From Patescibacteria group bacterium (GTDB lineage: Bacteria; Patescibacteriota; Minisyncoccia; UBA6257; 02-FULL-45-10c), in NCBI GenBank assembly GCA_018896875.1, contig JAHILT010000038.1, positions 1 through 52,172 of the forward strand: 52,172 nt of DNA. The letters are read 5' to 3'. Below are positions 7,811 through 16,434 of this stretch, one piece after another. Position 1 is the first letter of the stretch. The number at the start of each line of letters is the position of its first letter. A model generated the notes under the pieces. It worked only from the letters and a program-made list of their open reading frames with translations, had not been told where the DNA came from and did no database searches. The position numbers and the translations under genes were made by a program.

Positions 7811-8288
7811 GAGCTGAAAAAAATTTAAACAACTCATCAGCAGTTAATTTTTTACAGCAAGGCAAAAACATTTCTCTTAAAAATTTAGCTATAAAAAGTC
7901 TTGAGGGATAACTAAATTCTAAAATTGAAGAGAATTTTAACGGACGTGAATTTGCCTTAGCAAGTATTTTGCCTCTGCAAATTACATCCTCACAAGCTGT
8001 AAAATATTTTTTTTCACGATAACTATACGCGAAAAACTCCACTCGTTTAGACAGACAGCAAAAACAGCTTTGAGTAGACACTCTATCTTCTCCGCGAGCC
8101 ATAAGCCAGCGCAGATGAAGATGAAAACTATTAAGTTTCGAAAATTCTTTTAGGTTAGAATTCATATTTTTCAACATATAATCCAACCAACTATAATTTT
8201 CAAACATCAACTCTTCTAATGATTTTCCTTTTCTTTTGCCTGTCTTAAAAATATACGGGCCACTTGGAATATACTTTTCGCTAAGCAT
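7794..8288 (-). CDS. Hypothetical protein with DUF3820/ExoX-C-like domain and Cys cluster
   Basis: A 164-residue soluble protein. Residues ~8-40 (PSGPYIFKTGKRKGKSLEELMFENYSWLDYML) resemble the small domain found in DUF3820 proteins and at the C-terminus of exonuclease X, where the pattern is FGKYKGK...YL.WL. The middle holds a Cys cluster, CFCC...C...C, that could bind zinc. No catalytic residues of a nuclease are visible, so no enzymatic role is claimed. A good AAGGAGG site precedes the ATG. The final codons lie within the terminator palindrome. Confidence 0.6.
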   Translation of the reverse strand: MLSEKYIPSGPYIFKTGKRKGKSLEELMFENYSWLDYMLKNMNSNLKEFSKLNSFHLHLRWLMARGEDRVSTQSCFCCLSKRVEFFAYSYREKKYFTACEDVICRGKILAKANSRPLKFSSILEFSYPSRLFIAKFLREMFLPCCKKLTADELFKFFSAQNPPT

Positions 8289-8403
8289 ATTTCCTCCTTA
8301 AATATTTTAGATTTTATTAAATTATCAAACAACAATGTTTAATATAATAACACAAACAAAATAAAAAATCAATCTATGGCTAAAGATTGATTTTTAGATC
8401 TTG

Positions 8404-8690
8404 TGCCGCGGGGGTGAATCGAACACCCAACGCCAGCCTCTTCCGAAGCTATTTGGACTATCTCATCTTCCTTAATTCAGGAAGCCGGGCGCTAATGCAA
8501 GATTATTGTTGGGACTCACCTGCTAGTCTCTACACCTTCTCCGCCACTTAAACCCTGCGGAGCTCGGCTCGGGATTGTCAAATACAAGATATAGTTGATT
8601 TTCCCCGAATTCACCCGGTTATTCAATCTGTATTACTACAGAAGGCCCCAAAGAATTTAGGGCTGCGCTCTACCATTGAGCTACCGCGGC
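8404..8690 (-). tRNA. tRNA-Phe (GAA) interrupted by a group I intron
   Basis: The exons are 8659-8690 (5', 32 nt) and 8404-8443 (3', 40 nt). Joined, they give acceptor GCCGCGG/CCGCGGC, D arm GCTC...GAGC, anticodon stem CAGCC/GGCTG and loop CT-GAA-GA, anticodon GAA. The T arm is GGGTG-TTCGATT-CACCC and the discriminator is A. The break falls after U33, immediately before the anticodon. Exon lengths fit a standard 72-nt tRNA, and the reading depends on the intron boundaries inferred from P1 and the terminal G. Confidence 0.9.
8444..8658 (-). other. Group I self-splicing intron (215 nt) in tRNA-Phe
   Basis: Conserved core on the minus strand. In P1 the exon end GCCCU pairs with the internal guide GGGGC, giving the U-G pair at the 5' splice site. 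P4 is formed by UUCGGGGAAA with AAUCCCGAG. The R element contains GAGACUAG (8523-8530) and the S element GAUAGUCC (8455-8462), pairing as P7. The intron ends in G before exon GAAGA. The small size and lack of an ORF fit bacterial tRNA introns (IC3-like; the subtype is inferred). Insertion between positions 33 and 34 of tRNA-Phe differs from the well-known tRNA-Leu(UAA) site. Confidence 0.9.
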
Positions 8691-8761
8691 ATATATTAAA
8701 TTTCTTTTATTGTAGCAAAATACATATTTTTAGCAATAGTGTGCAGTAGAACATTACATGT

Positions 8762-8767
8762 TATACT
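8762..8767 (+). promoter_or_regulatory. -10 box of the HNH gene, leaderless arrangement
   Basis: TGTTATACT is an extended -10 ending 6 nt before the ATG at 8774. The expected transcription start coincides with the start codon. Confidence 0.55.
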
Positions 8768-8773
8768 AAATTT

Positions 8774-9148
8774 ATGAGAATATGTAGATTGTGCAATAAT
8801 CAATTTAAGGATTATCAAAACAAAAATAGGAATAGATGTGGATCATGTAATACTAAAATTAGAAGATTTAGGGCTAAAGCCGCCGCAATCAAATGTCTTG
8901 GCGGAAAATGTATAGAATGCGGATGGCAAGGCAACCAAGCCGCATTACAATTCCATCATACAGATCCTAGTAAAAAAGATTTTATTATTGGTAATGTAGC
9001 AAATAAAAATTGGGAAAAAATAAAAAAAGAACTCGAAAAATGTATTTTATTATGTGCTAACTGCCATATGATTAAACACAGCACAAAAAATGAAGCTAAC
9101 TTTATTAAAGAAGCTTTAAATTACAAAGGAAGAAAACTTGAATTCTAA
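8774..9148 (+). CDS. HNH endonuclease family protein
   Basis: A 124-residue Cys/His-rich protein. An N-terminal CxxC pair (CRLC, CGSC) forms a likely zinc ribbon. A second Cys group (CLGGKCIEC) is followed by QFHHTDPSKKDF and LCANCHMIKH, the HNH active-site pattern with its structural zinc. Proteins of this size and layout occur as phage/homing-type HNH nucleases. It starts 84 bp beyond the 5' end of the intron-bearing tRNA-Phe, on the other strand, and just before tRNA-Arg, so a link to intron mobility is possible but unproven. Confidence 0.8.
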   Translation: MRICRLCNNQFKDYQNKNRNRCGSCNTKIRRFRAKAAAIKCLGGKCIECGWQGNQAALQFHHTDPSKKDFIIGNVANKNWEKIKKELEKCILLCANCHMIKHSTKNEANFIKEALNYKGRKLEF

Positions 9149-9152
9149 TTTG

Positions 9153-9224
9153 TCTCTTCACGAGGGATCGAACCTCGATCTACTCCTTAGAAGGGAGTCG
9201 TTCTGTCCATTGAACTATGAAGAG
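9153..9224 (-). tRNA. tRNA-Arg (TCT)
   Basis: Acceptor CTCTTCA/TGAAGAG, anticodon stem ACTCC/GGAGT enclosing CTTCTAA (anticodon TCT), T arm CGAGG-TTCGATC-CCTCG, discriminator A. CCA is not encoded. Confidence 0.95.
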
Positions 9225-9394
9225 TTATAAAAAAATAATAGTCTAAAATAGAATTTATTTCAACAATAATTTCTATTTTAGTATTTATTTATCTCTTTCA
9301 AAAAATATACATACATCTTCTTTATCAAATAAATGCACGTACTATTGAAATAGGTTTGAAATTAAACTAAGATAATATCAAGATTTCAAAAATA

Positions 9395-9468
9395 CGGTCT
9401 GTAGTATAGTGGTAGTATACGTGCTTTGGGAGCACGGGGTCTGGGTTCGATTCCCAGCAGACCGACCA
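9395..9468 (+). tRNA. tRNA-Pro (TGG), with encoded CCA
   Basis: Acceptor CGGTCTG/CAGACCG, anticodon stem CGTGC/GCACG enclosing TTTGGGA (anticodon TGG), T arm CTGGG-TTCGATT-CCCAG, discriminator A followed by CCA. It is the only tRNA in the window with a genomic CCA. Confidence 0.95.
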
Positions 9469-9477
9469 AAAAATAAA

Positions 9478-9942
9478 TTATCGTATTAGAAGCTCTATGA
9501 TAATCCCGTTAAACAACATATGTAAAATTATGGCTCCTGCCAGTCCAAAAATTAAAAACCTTTTTCTCGCCAATCCTGCAAATACCATCACTAAAACCGT
9601 TATAATGTGCATTGGCATTGTCCATAAAAATCTTTGCCAGAAAATACTGAAATCGCCAAGCTGAAAAATTTGATTAAGATATAAAAAATTCTCTGATACC
9701 CCGAATAAAAAACCAAAAACTGCCGCACCAGCCAGTTTAAATTTAAATGAAGGTAATTTCAAAATCAAAAAAAACACTATCAACGCTTTCGCTATCTCCT
9801 CAACAATCTCGGAATAATTAGTAATTTTTACAATCGGAATTAAAATTATTGGCAAAACCAAACCGGCAACAATTAAAAAAATACCATAAATAGCTATATT
9901 AAATAGCAAAATATCGTTTTTAATTTTTAATTTCTTGAACAT
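9478..9942 (-). CDS. PrsW-type intramembrane protease
   Basis: A 154-residue protein with about five hydrophobic segments. It has the PrsW family signature: EE at residues 48-49 (VEEIAKALIVF), SENFLYL with E84, and two membrane histidines, H112 (PMHIITVLVMV) and H141 (LHMLFNG). In Bacillus, PrsW makes the first cut in the anti-sigma factor RsiW. I choose the internal ATG at 9942 because the longer ORF start (10044) would run far into the SH3 domain of the upstream gene. The remaining ~23-nt overlap implies translational coupling with the giant surface protein. Confidence 0.8.
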   Translation of the reverse strand: MFKKLKIKNDILLFNIAIYGIFLIVAGLVLPIILIPIVKITNYSEIVEEIAKALIVFFLILKLPSFKFKLAGAAVFGFLFGVSENFLYLNQIFQLGDFSIFWQRFLWTMPMHIITVLVMVFAGLARKRFLIFGLAGAIILHMLFNGIIIELLIR

Positions 9943-12900
9943 AATCTTTAAATACCCAGCCACTTTTACCTTTAGGAATAGTGATGTAATACCAACCTGA
10001 CCCGTCAATATTATCTTTTTCGCTAGTATATTCATACTGTTCATCCGGATAAACTCTAGCTATTATTTCTCCTAACAGTGAAGCCTCATCCCTAACATTA
10101 AGCCAATTGGTCGGAGTATTTAAAATTTTAAGTTTGGGATTTGATTGCTCACTGAAAACCATTTCTACTCTAGTGGCAGTTTCGCTGTTCGGCGAAACGC
10201 TATGAGGCACGACATTTTCCTGATTAACTGGCGCTATGGCTGGCATTTCCCTTTCAAATGTTGTTGTGCGACTACTAAATAAAACTGGCGCAAATTTAAT
10301 TACTAATATTCCTAAAATTATTATTAGTCCAACAATCATAATCCGCGCTAAAATCTTTTTCCACGGCAGACGCCAACCCCCTGACAATCTAGAAGTAGTC
10401 AAAGACATTCCTGCCCCGATTTTATCAGTAATATTAGTTATAGACTTTAGAATATTATTATCTTCATTTTTTTTATTTTTTACTTTCTTGCCCATTCGTT
10501 CAAAAATTTCTTTCCTGTCCATTCCCATTACTGCTGCTGCCATTAAAGTTTGATGACGCCACATAGCGAAAATAATAACTGCCAGCAAGCCAAAGCCAAA
10601 AACAATAGATAAAATAATTCCCCAAGTAGCAAAAGTCTGAATACCACCTACCTTGCCAATCATACCCTGTGAAGCCCCTGATTGAACTACTAAATCCTTC
10701 ATTTTTTCCAAATTTCTTTTTACTCCCGCCATTTTCTCTTCATTGGTTCGATGAGCCACAATATGGTCTTGAGGCGTTCTATAACCTTCTTTCTGATTCA
10801 ATAAAATAATATTTAAAATAACTTCGTTTTCATTTTTCAAAAGCGTTCCTTGGGCTTCATATTGAGTTTTTTTCAATGACTCAAATAAAGTTTCCGCTTG
10901 TTTTTTCAAAGACTCAATTTCGGCTTCATCAAAAATCCAGATGTCTTTAATTTCCACTTTCTTGGTTATTGATTGTCCCGCATCTAAAGCAACATTGCCC
11001 CAAACATAATAAGTAGCCGCTGAAGAATCATAATCAATAGATAATCCATTCAAATCCATAATATGTTCAGGCTTAACTTCAATCGGCAGATATGATTTAA
11101 ACTTTAAAGTCTTGATTTCCGCCAGAGGATTAGTGATTAGAAAATTGAACACAACAGAATCAAAAGTCATCCAAGTTTCCACAATCGGCTCGGTAATGGT
11201 CTGCTCCACTATCTTCCGAGTAACGGACGAAATCGCGCGTAAATCAGTTAATTTATTTTTCATTTCCTGTAAGTCAGCGCTATTAACTTTGGAAATATCC
11301 AAAAGCGATCGAAAAGCCGGAGATGAAGGATCTATTGTCTCTCCTAAAAGAGAAATTACATTATTTAATAAGGCCGAGGTATTAGCAACTTCTTTGTAAA
11401 GAGGTTGACTTAACTGACCAGGCAAAACACCAATCCAATTTTTTATCAACTGCATATCCTCGTAAGCGGTTTTGGTCTTACCATAAGCGTTCAAATCATT
11501 TTGAACTTCTGAAAGTTTGTTATAAACCGAATTCAAACTCACTTCCGCTACACCACCGCCTCCGCCACTAGAAATTACTTCTTCATCTTCTTCAACCGCA
11601 GTAAATGTCTGAGATGCACCTGATGCTTCAGTACCGAAATAAACCACTAATTTAAACCAATAATCGCCTGTGTCTGGAACAGTGGCATTCAAAGTTGTAT
11701 CCCAATCCTCGCCAGTTAAAATATATTTTGCAGCAGAAGAATAAAATACATCATTACCCCCACCACAAGCATTGTCTTCTGCGGAAACCACACACCATTC
11801 ATATTGATATTCATAGCTAGCCGCGCCCTCATTAGAAATAGTTACATTTGCCGCAATACTAGGCACACTCAAATCACTCATTGAATTGATAAGCACTTGA
11901 GCTGGCGAACCCTCCACTTCCCAATAATCCTGGCGAGTTATCGCCAAAGCCCCTCCTAAGTCAACCGAAACCACAGTTTCCCATGAACCACTGGTAGAAT
12001 CTGAAGGCACGCTGTAAGTATATTCATAAATACCAGTAGAAAGTTTAGTCATTATACTGGTAGTAGCTGTAGCTCGCACTGAGTCATATAAAATAATGCT
12101 CGGACTACTAACTGCGTCAGCTGACTGGCTTTCATGATTCAAAATCGTTAATTTCGCCCTATAAGTATTGCCTGTTAAAACTTCGCCCATATCAGATAAC
12201 TCAACTGTATAATTTAATTGCTGGGATGAACGGATGTTGTCAATTACTGTTTTAGCCCCGCTAATATCGCTAACAATATCAGCCGCTGAAGATGCACCCC
12301 ATTTTGCCACAATTGCATCCACATTATCATCAACTGTCTGTAAGTTAGTCAGTAAAGTGTCAGTATTAGTATCAATAATATCAATTTTACCATCCACTGT
12401 TTGAAGTAAAGAATATGTGGTATTCACAGTTGATTGAATATCCGTCACTTTGGTCTGAATATCTGTCGTTTTGGTCTGAATATCTTCAACTCGTGTTCTT
12501 GAAGTTGCCTGCGCCGTTTCATGTTCTGCTAATTGCTCCTCAACATAAACATTTTGTTTAACAATAGTAAAAGCGTCACTATTTGCTGGCGCCGAAGTCA
12601 AAGCAGGAGAAAGAGTAATGGTTTTACTTGTCCCATCATAATTAGAAATCCGTCTTGTCTGCCCATCTAAATTGCCCGAGGTAAAAGTCAAAACCGCATT
12701 ATTATAAAAATTATCAGTAGCGTTAATTAAAGCTGTAATAAAAGAAGTGGTAGTAGGCGAAACATCGTCAACCGTTGATTGAGTAACAACCATTGCCCCG
12801 ATTAAAATATCTAAATTAGAACTTACTGTGTTGAGCTTATTCATAACAGTGGAAGATGCGTTTTCCACTTGGACGCCTACAGTAGTAATTTTTCCGGATA

Positions 12901-15562
12901 AAGTAGATGAAGCGCTCTCAACTTGAGTGCCAACCGTAGTTAAGCTTGATTGCGAACCGCGAGAAGACACGGTCGTATCAAGATTGGTGGTTATGGTTGA
13001 TTGAGTGGAACTCACATCGGCCGCAATCGTTCGTACTTCAAAATTTGAAGCTCCATATCCTAATTTACCAGAATATGTTGCTGTAACTTCATACAAATAA
13101 CTTCCACTTGTTGATGGTATATTATAAGAGTAGCGATAAATACCATTAGAGTCGGCTATATAATTCATTGCCCCGCCATCCACTAACTTCGCGCCTGCCG
13201 GATCATAAATATTAATGATAGCAGTGGCATCGTTAAGAGGAGCTCCACTAGCAAAGTTAATCACCTGAACGTCAATTTTTACGACATCCCCTTGATCAAC
13301 AGTAGTATTGCCGAATACTGGCCGAACCTCAACCGAAGCAGAAGAAATATTAACATCAAAATAAGTCGCTGTTGAAGACGCAGACCACTGACCTACGGAA
13401 TCTTTATATTTTACTATCCAATAATAAGTATTGAGATTACTTAGACTTCCTGCTTGCACGGCACGAGAAGTTTCTGCCGAAGGTGTCTCACCCGAATCAT
13501 AAGTCGGACTAGAAAAATCGGCGTTATCGTCAACCACCCATCTGCTAGCTGTGTGTGTATGCCCAGTTTGCTCATCTGAAAATGCAGAAGCTGAAAGAAG
13601 CGGCGTTAAAGTTACGACAGTTGCGGCATTTATCGGCTCAGAATTAACCGGTGTGGCAATTATATTAGTGGTAAAACTTGTTGCCGTTGAAGACGCTGAC
13701 CACAATTCAGCATCTTTATAAGCCACCCGCCAATAATAAGTTGTATTGTGAGCTAATTCAGTTTTGCCGGACAAATTATTGGCAAAAGTACCATTAGTAG
13801 AATTCACAACCGTGCTAGTTTCAACAGCGCCGGCAGTCCGTGTCCATTCAGGTAAAGAAAAATCAGCATTATCATCTAATTCCCACCGGGCGTTGGACTG
13901 CAAATCGCTATTGGAATCAAAAAAAGCCGAGCCGGTTAAAGTCGGCAATAAAGACACTGTGGTTGAAGCATTAGCGGGTTGAGAATTGATCGGGGTGTTG
14001 GGCGGATAATTTGCCGTATAATTAATTGTTACACTGCTCGTATCTGCCGACAATGTGCTTGAAGCAGTATCAAAAAAAGCTTTGTATTGAAAATAGCGAT
14101 TATTGCCAAGACCCGACAAAGAAAGAGATGGGGTCGCGCTGGTGGAAGTATTATAAAGTTCTGAATAATAATCAGTGGTAGAAGCCGCCGGACCAACCCA
14201 ACTTTCCCCTGAACAAGCCACGTCATCGCAATCACGAACTTGGAATTTAAGCTTCAAAGCGCCTCGTTTGTAATTGTTAAGAATTTCTGTGGCTGATAAA
14301 TCCCGATTATAGATCGCGACTTCATCCATTACGCCATTGAAAAGTTCCGCTCCAGTTTCTCCGTCTTTACCAATAATAAGTTTAAAATCATTAGGTGTTG
14401 GGTTTGTTGAAGTAACCGCACTAAACTCTTCAACCCCATCAATATAAAATTTAAAAGTTGCGCCATTATAAACAGCTACTGTATGATACCAAGTGTTTAT
14501 ATTTAATAGTTTGTCGTCGCTATAGACGGTCCCAGCATGAACCGCGTTGAGAATCATATTAGCGCCACTCAGTGAAAGATGAGTTTGATAATTAATTGTT
14601 CCTCCGCTTCTTTTTGCAAAAATACCAAAATAATCACTTGTCGAATTGAATTTAAACCAAACTTCTAAGCTATAGTTTCCCGAAATATCCAAGCTCGCTG
14701 AATCAAGCACTCCCACATAATCATTCACCCCATCAAAACTCAAAGCGGTATTAAATTTTCCTGTCGTAGATTTATTTAATCCATCACTGCCGGTATAAAG
14801 AATTCCGTTGTTTGCACTGCCAGAATTATCGGTAATTGTCCCTCCTTCCTGCGCATTAGCGCCGGCTTCATTCAAGTGCCACAAACCCACATTACCGGTC
14901 ATATCAGCGTTACCAGTTGAATAGCCGGATTCTATTACGGCATTATTCGGAAGCTCTTTATAAAATGGCTGGCTTGGCGTCCAGCTTAATGTATTCCAAG
15001 TTGTGCTGGCTGTGGTATCTTTAACGCTTGAAATATAATTTCCTGTAAGAGCGATTTTGCCGGCGGCGTTTAAATCCAGCCAACTGCTTGCGCCATTCCA
15101 CTGGGTATCGGAATATGTTCCGGCATCAAACGTAGCTTGTGAATTATCAACAAAAGTTGAAGATGCGGCTAAAATTTTAACCGCTTGATTCAAAGAATAA
15201 ATTCCAGCCGAACCCAAAGTTAAAGTAAAAACCATCCAAGCCGCAATTGCCATCCGAAGCGGCTTAAATTGCGGGTGCTTACGCAAAGTTTTAAAATTAT
15301 CCCATAAATTAGGATGTCCGATCAAAAAATCCGGCACTATAAGCTTTATTGCCCATTTCAAAAAGTGTTTTGATTTATAATATTTTTTTACTATATGATG
15401 CCGATTACTAGTATGTATAGCAAAATATTCCTCTGTTTCTTTTTTTAACAAAAATTGCTTCTCCCACCGAGGAGTACGCGGTTTGATAATTATATCCCTT
15501 ATCAAATTATTAAATTTCATTTGACGCAAGGGTTTATTGTTAGGTTTTTGTCTTTCCATCAT
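9920..15562 (-). CDS. Giant surface protein with LamG, fibronectin-like and C-terminal SH3 domains
   Basis: An 1,880-residue envelope protein. An N-terminal basic cytoplasmic part (~100 residues) leads to a membrane segment at ~101-124. A LamG/concanavalin-like lectin domain spans about 222-430 (LWHLNEA, ALSFDGVNDYVGV, SLEVWFKFN, GVMDEVAIYNRDLSATEI). Two related FN3-like repeats follow at about 520-740, each with TYYW(R/I)V.YKD...WSASSTAT. Then come Ig-like domains, a Thr/Ser/Val coiled segment (about 850-1100) and further beta domains. Two membrane segments lie at ~1637-1660 and ~1737-1762, with an SH3 domain at the end (WLNVRDEASLLGEI, GWYYITIPKGKSGWVFKDYV). Its bases look clearly richer in G+C than the neighbours. 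A role in attachment to a host cell is plausible but inferred. Confidence 0.85.
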   Translation of the reverse strand: MMERQKPNNKPLRQMKFNNLIRDIIIKPRTPRWEKQFLLKKETEEYFAIHTSNRHHIVKKYYKSKHFLKWAIKLIVPDFLIGHPNLWDNFKTLRKHPQFKPLRMAIAAWMVFTLTLGSAGIYSLNQAVKILAASSTFVDNSQATFDAGTYSDTQWNGASSWLDLNAAGKIALTGNYISSVKDTTASTTWNTLSWTPSQPFYKELPNNAVIESGYSTGNADMTGNVGLWHLNEAGANAQEGGTITDNSGSANNGILYTGSDGLNKSTTGKFNTALSFDGVNDYVGVLDSASLDISGNYSLEVWFKFNSTSDYFGIFAKRSGGTINYQTHLSLSGANMILNAVHAGTVYSDDKLLNINTWYHTVAVYNGATFKFYIDGVEEFSAVTSTNPTPNDFKLIIGKDGETGAELFNGVMDEVAIYNRDLSATEILNNYKRGALKLKFQVRDCDDVACSGESWVGPAASTTDYYSELYNTSTSATPSLSLSGLGNNRYFQYKAFFDTASSTLSADTSSVTINYTANYPPNTPINSQPANASTTVSLLPTLTGSAFFDSNSDLQSNARWELDDNADFSLPEWTRTAGAVETSTVVNSTNGTFANNLSGKTELAHNTTYYWRVAYKDAELWSASSTATSFTTNIIATPVNSEPINAATVVTLTPLLSASAFSDEQTGHTHTASRWVVDDNADFSSPTYDSGETPSAETSRAVQAGSLSNLNTYYWIVKYKDSVGQWSASSTATYFDVNISSASVEVRPVFGNTTVDQGDVVKIDVQVINFASGAPLNDATAIINIYDPAGAKLVDGGAMNYIADSNGIYRYSYNIPSTSGSYLYEVTATYSGKLGYGASNFEVRTIAADVSSTQSTITTNLDTTVSSRGSQSSLTTVGTQVESASSTLSGKITTVGVQVENASSTVMNKLNTVSSNLDILIGAMVVTQSTVDDVSPTTTSFITALINATDNFYNNAVLTFTSGNLDGQTRRISNYDGTSKTITLSPALTSAPANSDAFTIVKQNVYVEEQLAEHETAQATSRTRVEDIQTKTTDIQTKVTDIQSTVNTTYSLLQTVDGKIDIIDTNTDTLLTNLQTVDDNVDAIVAKWGASSAADIVSDISGAKTVIDNIRSSQQLNYTVELSDMGEVLTGNTYRAKLTILNHESQSADAVSSPSIILYDSVRATATTSIMTKLSTGIYEYTYSVPSDSTSGSWETVVSVDLGGALAITRQDYWEVEGSPAQVLINSMSDLSVPSIAANVTISNEGAASYEYQYEWCVVSAEDNACGGGNDVFYSSAAKYILTGEDWDTTLNATVPDTGDYWFKLVVYFGTEASGASQTFTAVEEDEEVISSGGGGGVAEVSLNSVYNKLSEVQNDLNAYGKTKTAYEDMQLIKNWIGVLPGQLSQPLYKEVANTSALLNNVISLLGETIDPSSPAFRSLLDISKVNSADLQEMKNKLTDLRAISSVTRKIVEQTITEPIVETWMTFDSVVFNFLITNPLAEIKTLKFKSYLPIEVKPEHIMDLNGLSIDYDSSAATYYVWGNVALDAGQSITKKVEIKDIWIFDEAEIESLKKQAETLFESLKKTQYEAQGTLLKNENEVILNIILLNQKEGYRTPQDHIVAHRTNEEKMAGVKRNLEKMKDLVVQSGASQGMIGKVGGIQTFATWGIILSIVFGFGLLAVIIFAMWRHQTLMAAAVMGMDRKEIFERMGKKVKNKKNEDNNILKSITNITDKIGAGMSLTTSRLSGGWRLPWKKILARIMIVGLIIILGILVIKFAPVLFSSRTTTFEREMPAIAPVNQENVVPHSVSPNSETATRVEMVFSEQSNPKLKILNTPTNWLNVRDEASLLGEIIARVYPDEQYEYTSEKDNIDGSGWYYITIPKGKSGWVFKDYVQEIKN

Positions 15563-15608
15563 AATTATTATAATTATAACCCTTTTCTATTATTTATGTA
15601 ATGCTACA

Positions 15609-16217
15609 TTATAAAGCCTTATCAAACGCTTTAAGCTCCTGATTAAAAGACTCATTAATAGAATTTATCTCTTTAGCCCCTTCGTTCATTTTTTTCATTA
15701 ACGTCTGAATATTATCATCATTATATCTAACATCATCTGTGAATTTTAATCTTAAAGTCTCTAAAAGAGAGCTAAAAAAAGAATTATAATCTCTGACACT
15801 AAATAACAAAGAAGTCTCCTGGGTAATAGCAGTAAACGCCAAATCTCTAGCCTTAAACGGCTTTATTTCTCGTAATGATTCGGCCATTTTAATAAGTTCT
15901 TTAGATAATTCCAACGCCTTGTTATTAGCGCTCTCTATTTTCTCAATTTCTTGATCAACTAATTCCAAAGCTGAAGAAAATTTGCCGTTCTTGTCTTCTT
16001 CTAAAATTTTATCCAAAATTTTTGATGAGTTATCTAAAATAGAAACTAATTCTGAAGCGATAAAAGAGCTAGTGCTTCTAGCTTCAACAAAACTTTCTGG
16101 AACAAAAGAATCATTCTTTAATAAAGAATAACCAATCAACCCAAAAATAAATGCTATAATTAAAACAAGCGTAATATTTACAAAAAAAGATATGCTTTTG
16201 TTTATGCGTCTACTCAT
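15609..16217 (-). CDS. Hypothetical membrane-anchored coiled-coil protein
   Basis: A 202-residue protein of unknown function. A short basic start (MSRRINK) and a membrane segment at residues ~9-33 are followed by an exported, mostly helical part rich in Glu, Lys, Leu and Ser, with coiled-coil character. No known motif is visible. It is 46 nt upstream of the giant surface protein on the same strand and probably cotranscribed, so it may belong to the same envelope structure. Confidence 0.6.
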   Translation of the reverse strand: MSRRINKSISFFVNITLVLIIAFIFGLIGYSLLKNDSFVPESFVEARSTSSFIASELVSILDNSSKILDKILEEDKNGKFSSALELVDQEIEKIESANNKALELSKELIKMAESLREIKPFKARDLAFTAITQETSLLFSVRDYNSFFSSLLETLRLKFTDDVRYNDDNIQTLMKKMNEGAKEINSINESFNQELKAFDKAL

Positions 16218-16303
16218 ATGTTTTTATTAGTTTAGACTTGACTATAGGCTATTAGAATCTATTATAATAAAAGAACAGAAATAATCAATTGCTTATAATG
16301 TAA

Positions 16304-16374
16304 GCGGGTATCGTATACCGGTATTACCTCAGCTTTCCAAGCTGATGAAAGGGGTTCGACTCCCCTTACCCGCT
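16304..16374 (+). tRNA. tRNA-Gly (TCC)
   Basis: Acceptor GCGGGTA/TACCCGC, anticodon stem TCAGC/GCTGA enclosing TTTCCAA (anticodon TCC), T arm GGGG-TTCGACT-CCCC, discriminator T. It lies between divergent surface-protein and sigma-factor operons. Confidence 0.94.
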
Positions 16375-16434
16375 CAGATCATTACTACAAAACTATTTTA
16401 TTAGAGAAACTAAAACCTCATTTATTCGTTTTAT

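Noticed and set aside
10236-14235. Plus-strand and alternate-frame ORFs under the giant surface protein (10236, 11112, 13764, 14029)
   Set aside because: They are shadows of the minus-strand gene, whose frame has clear domains. None has a start signal or recognisable family.
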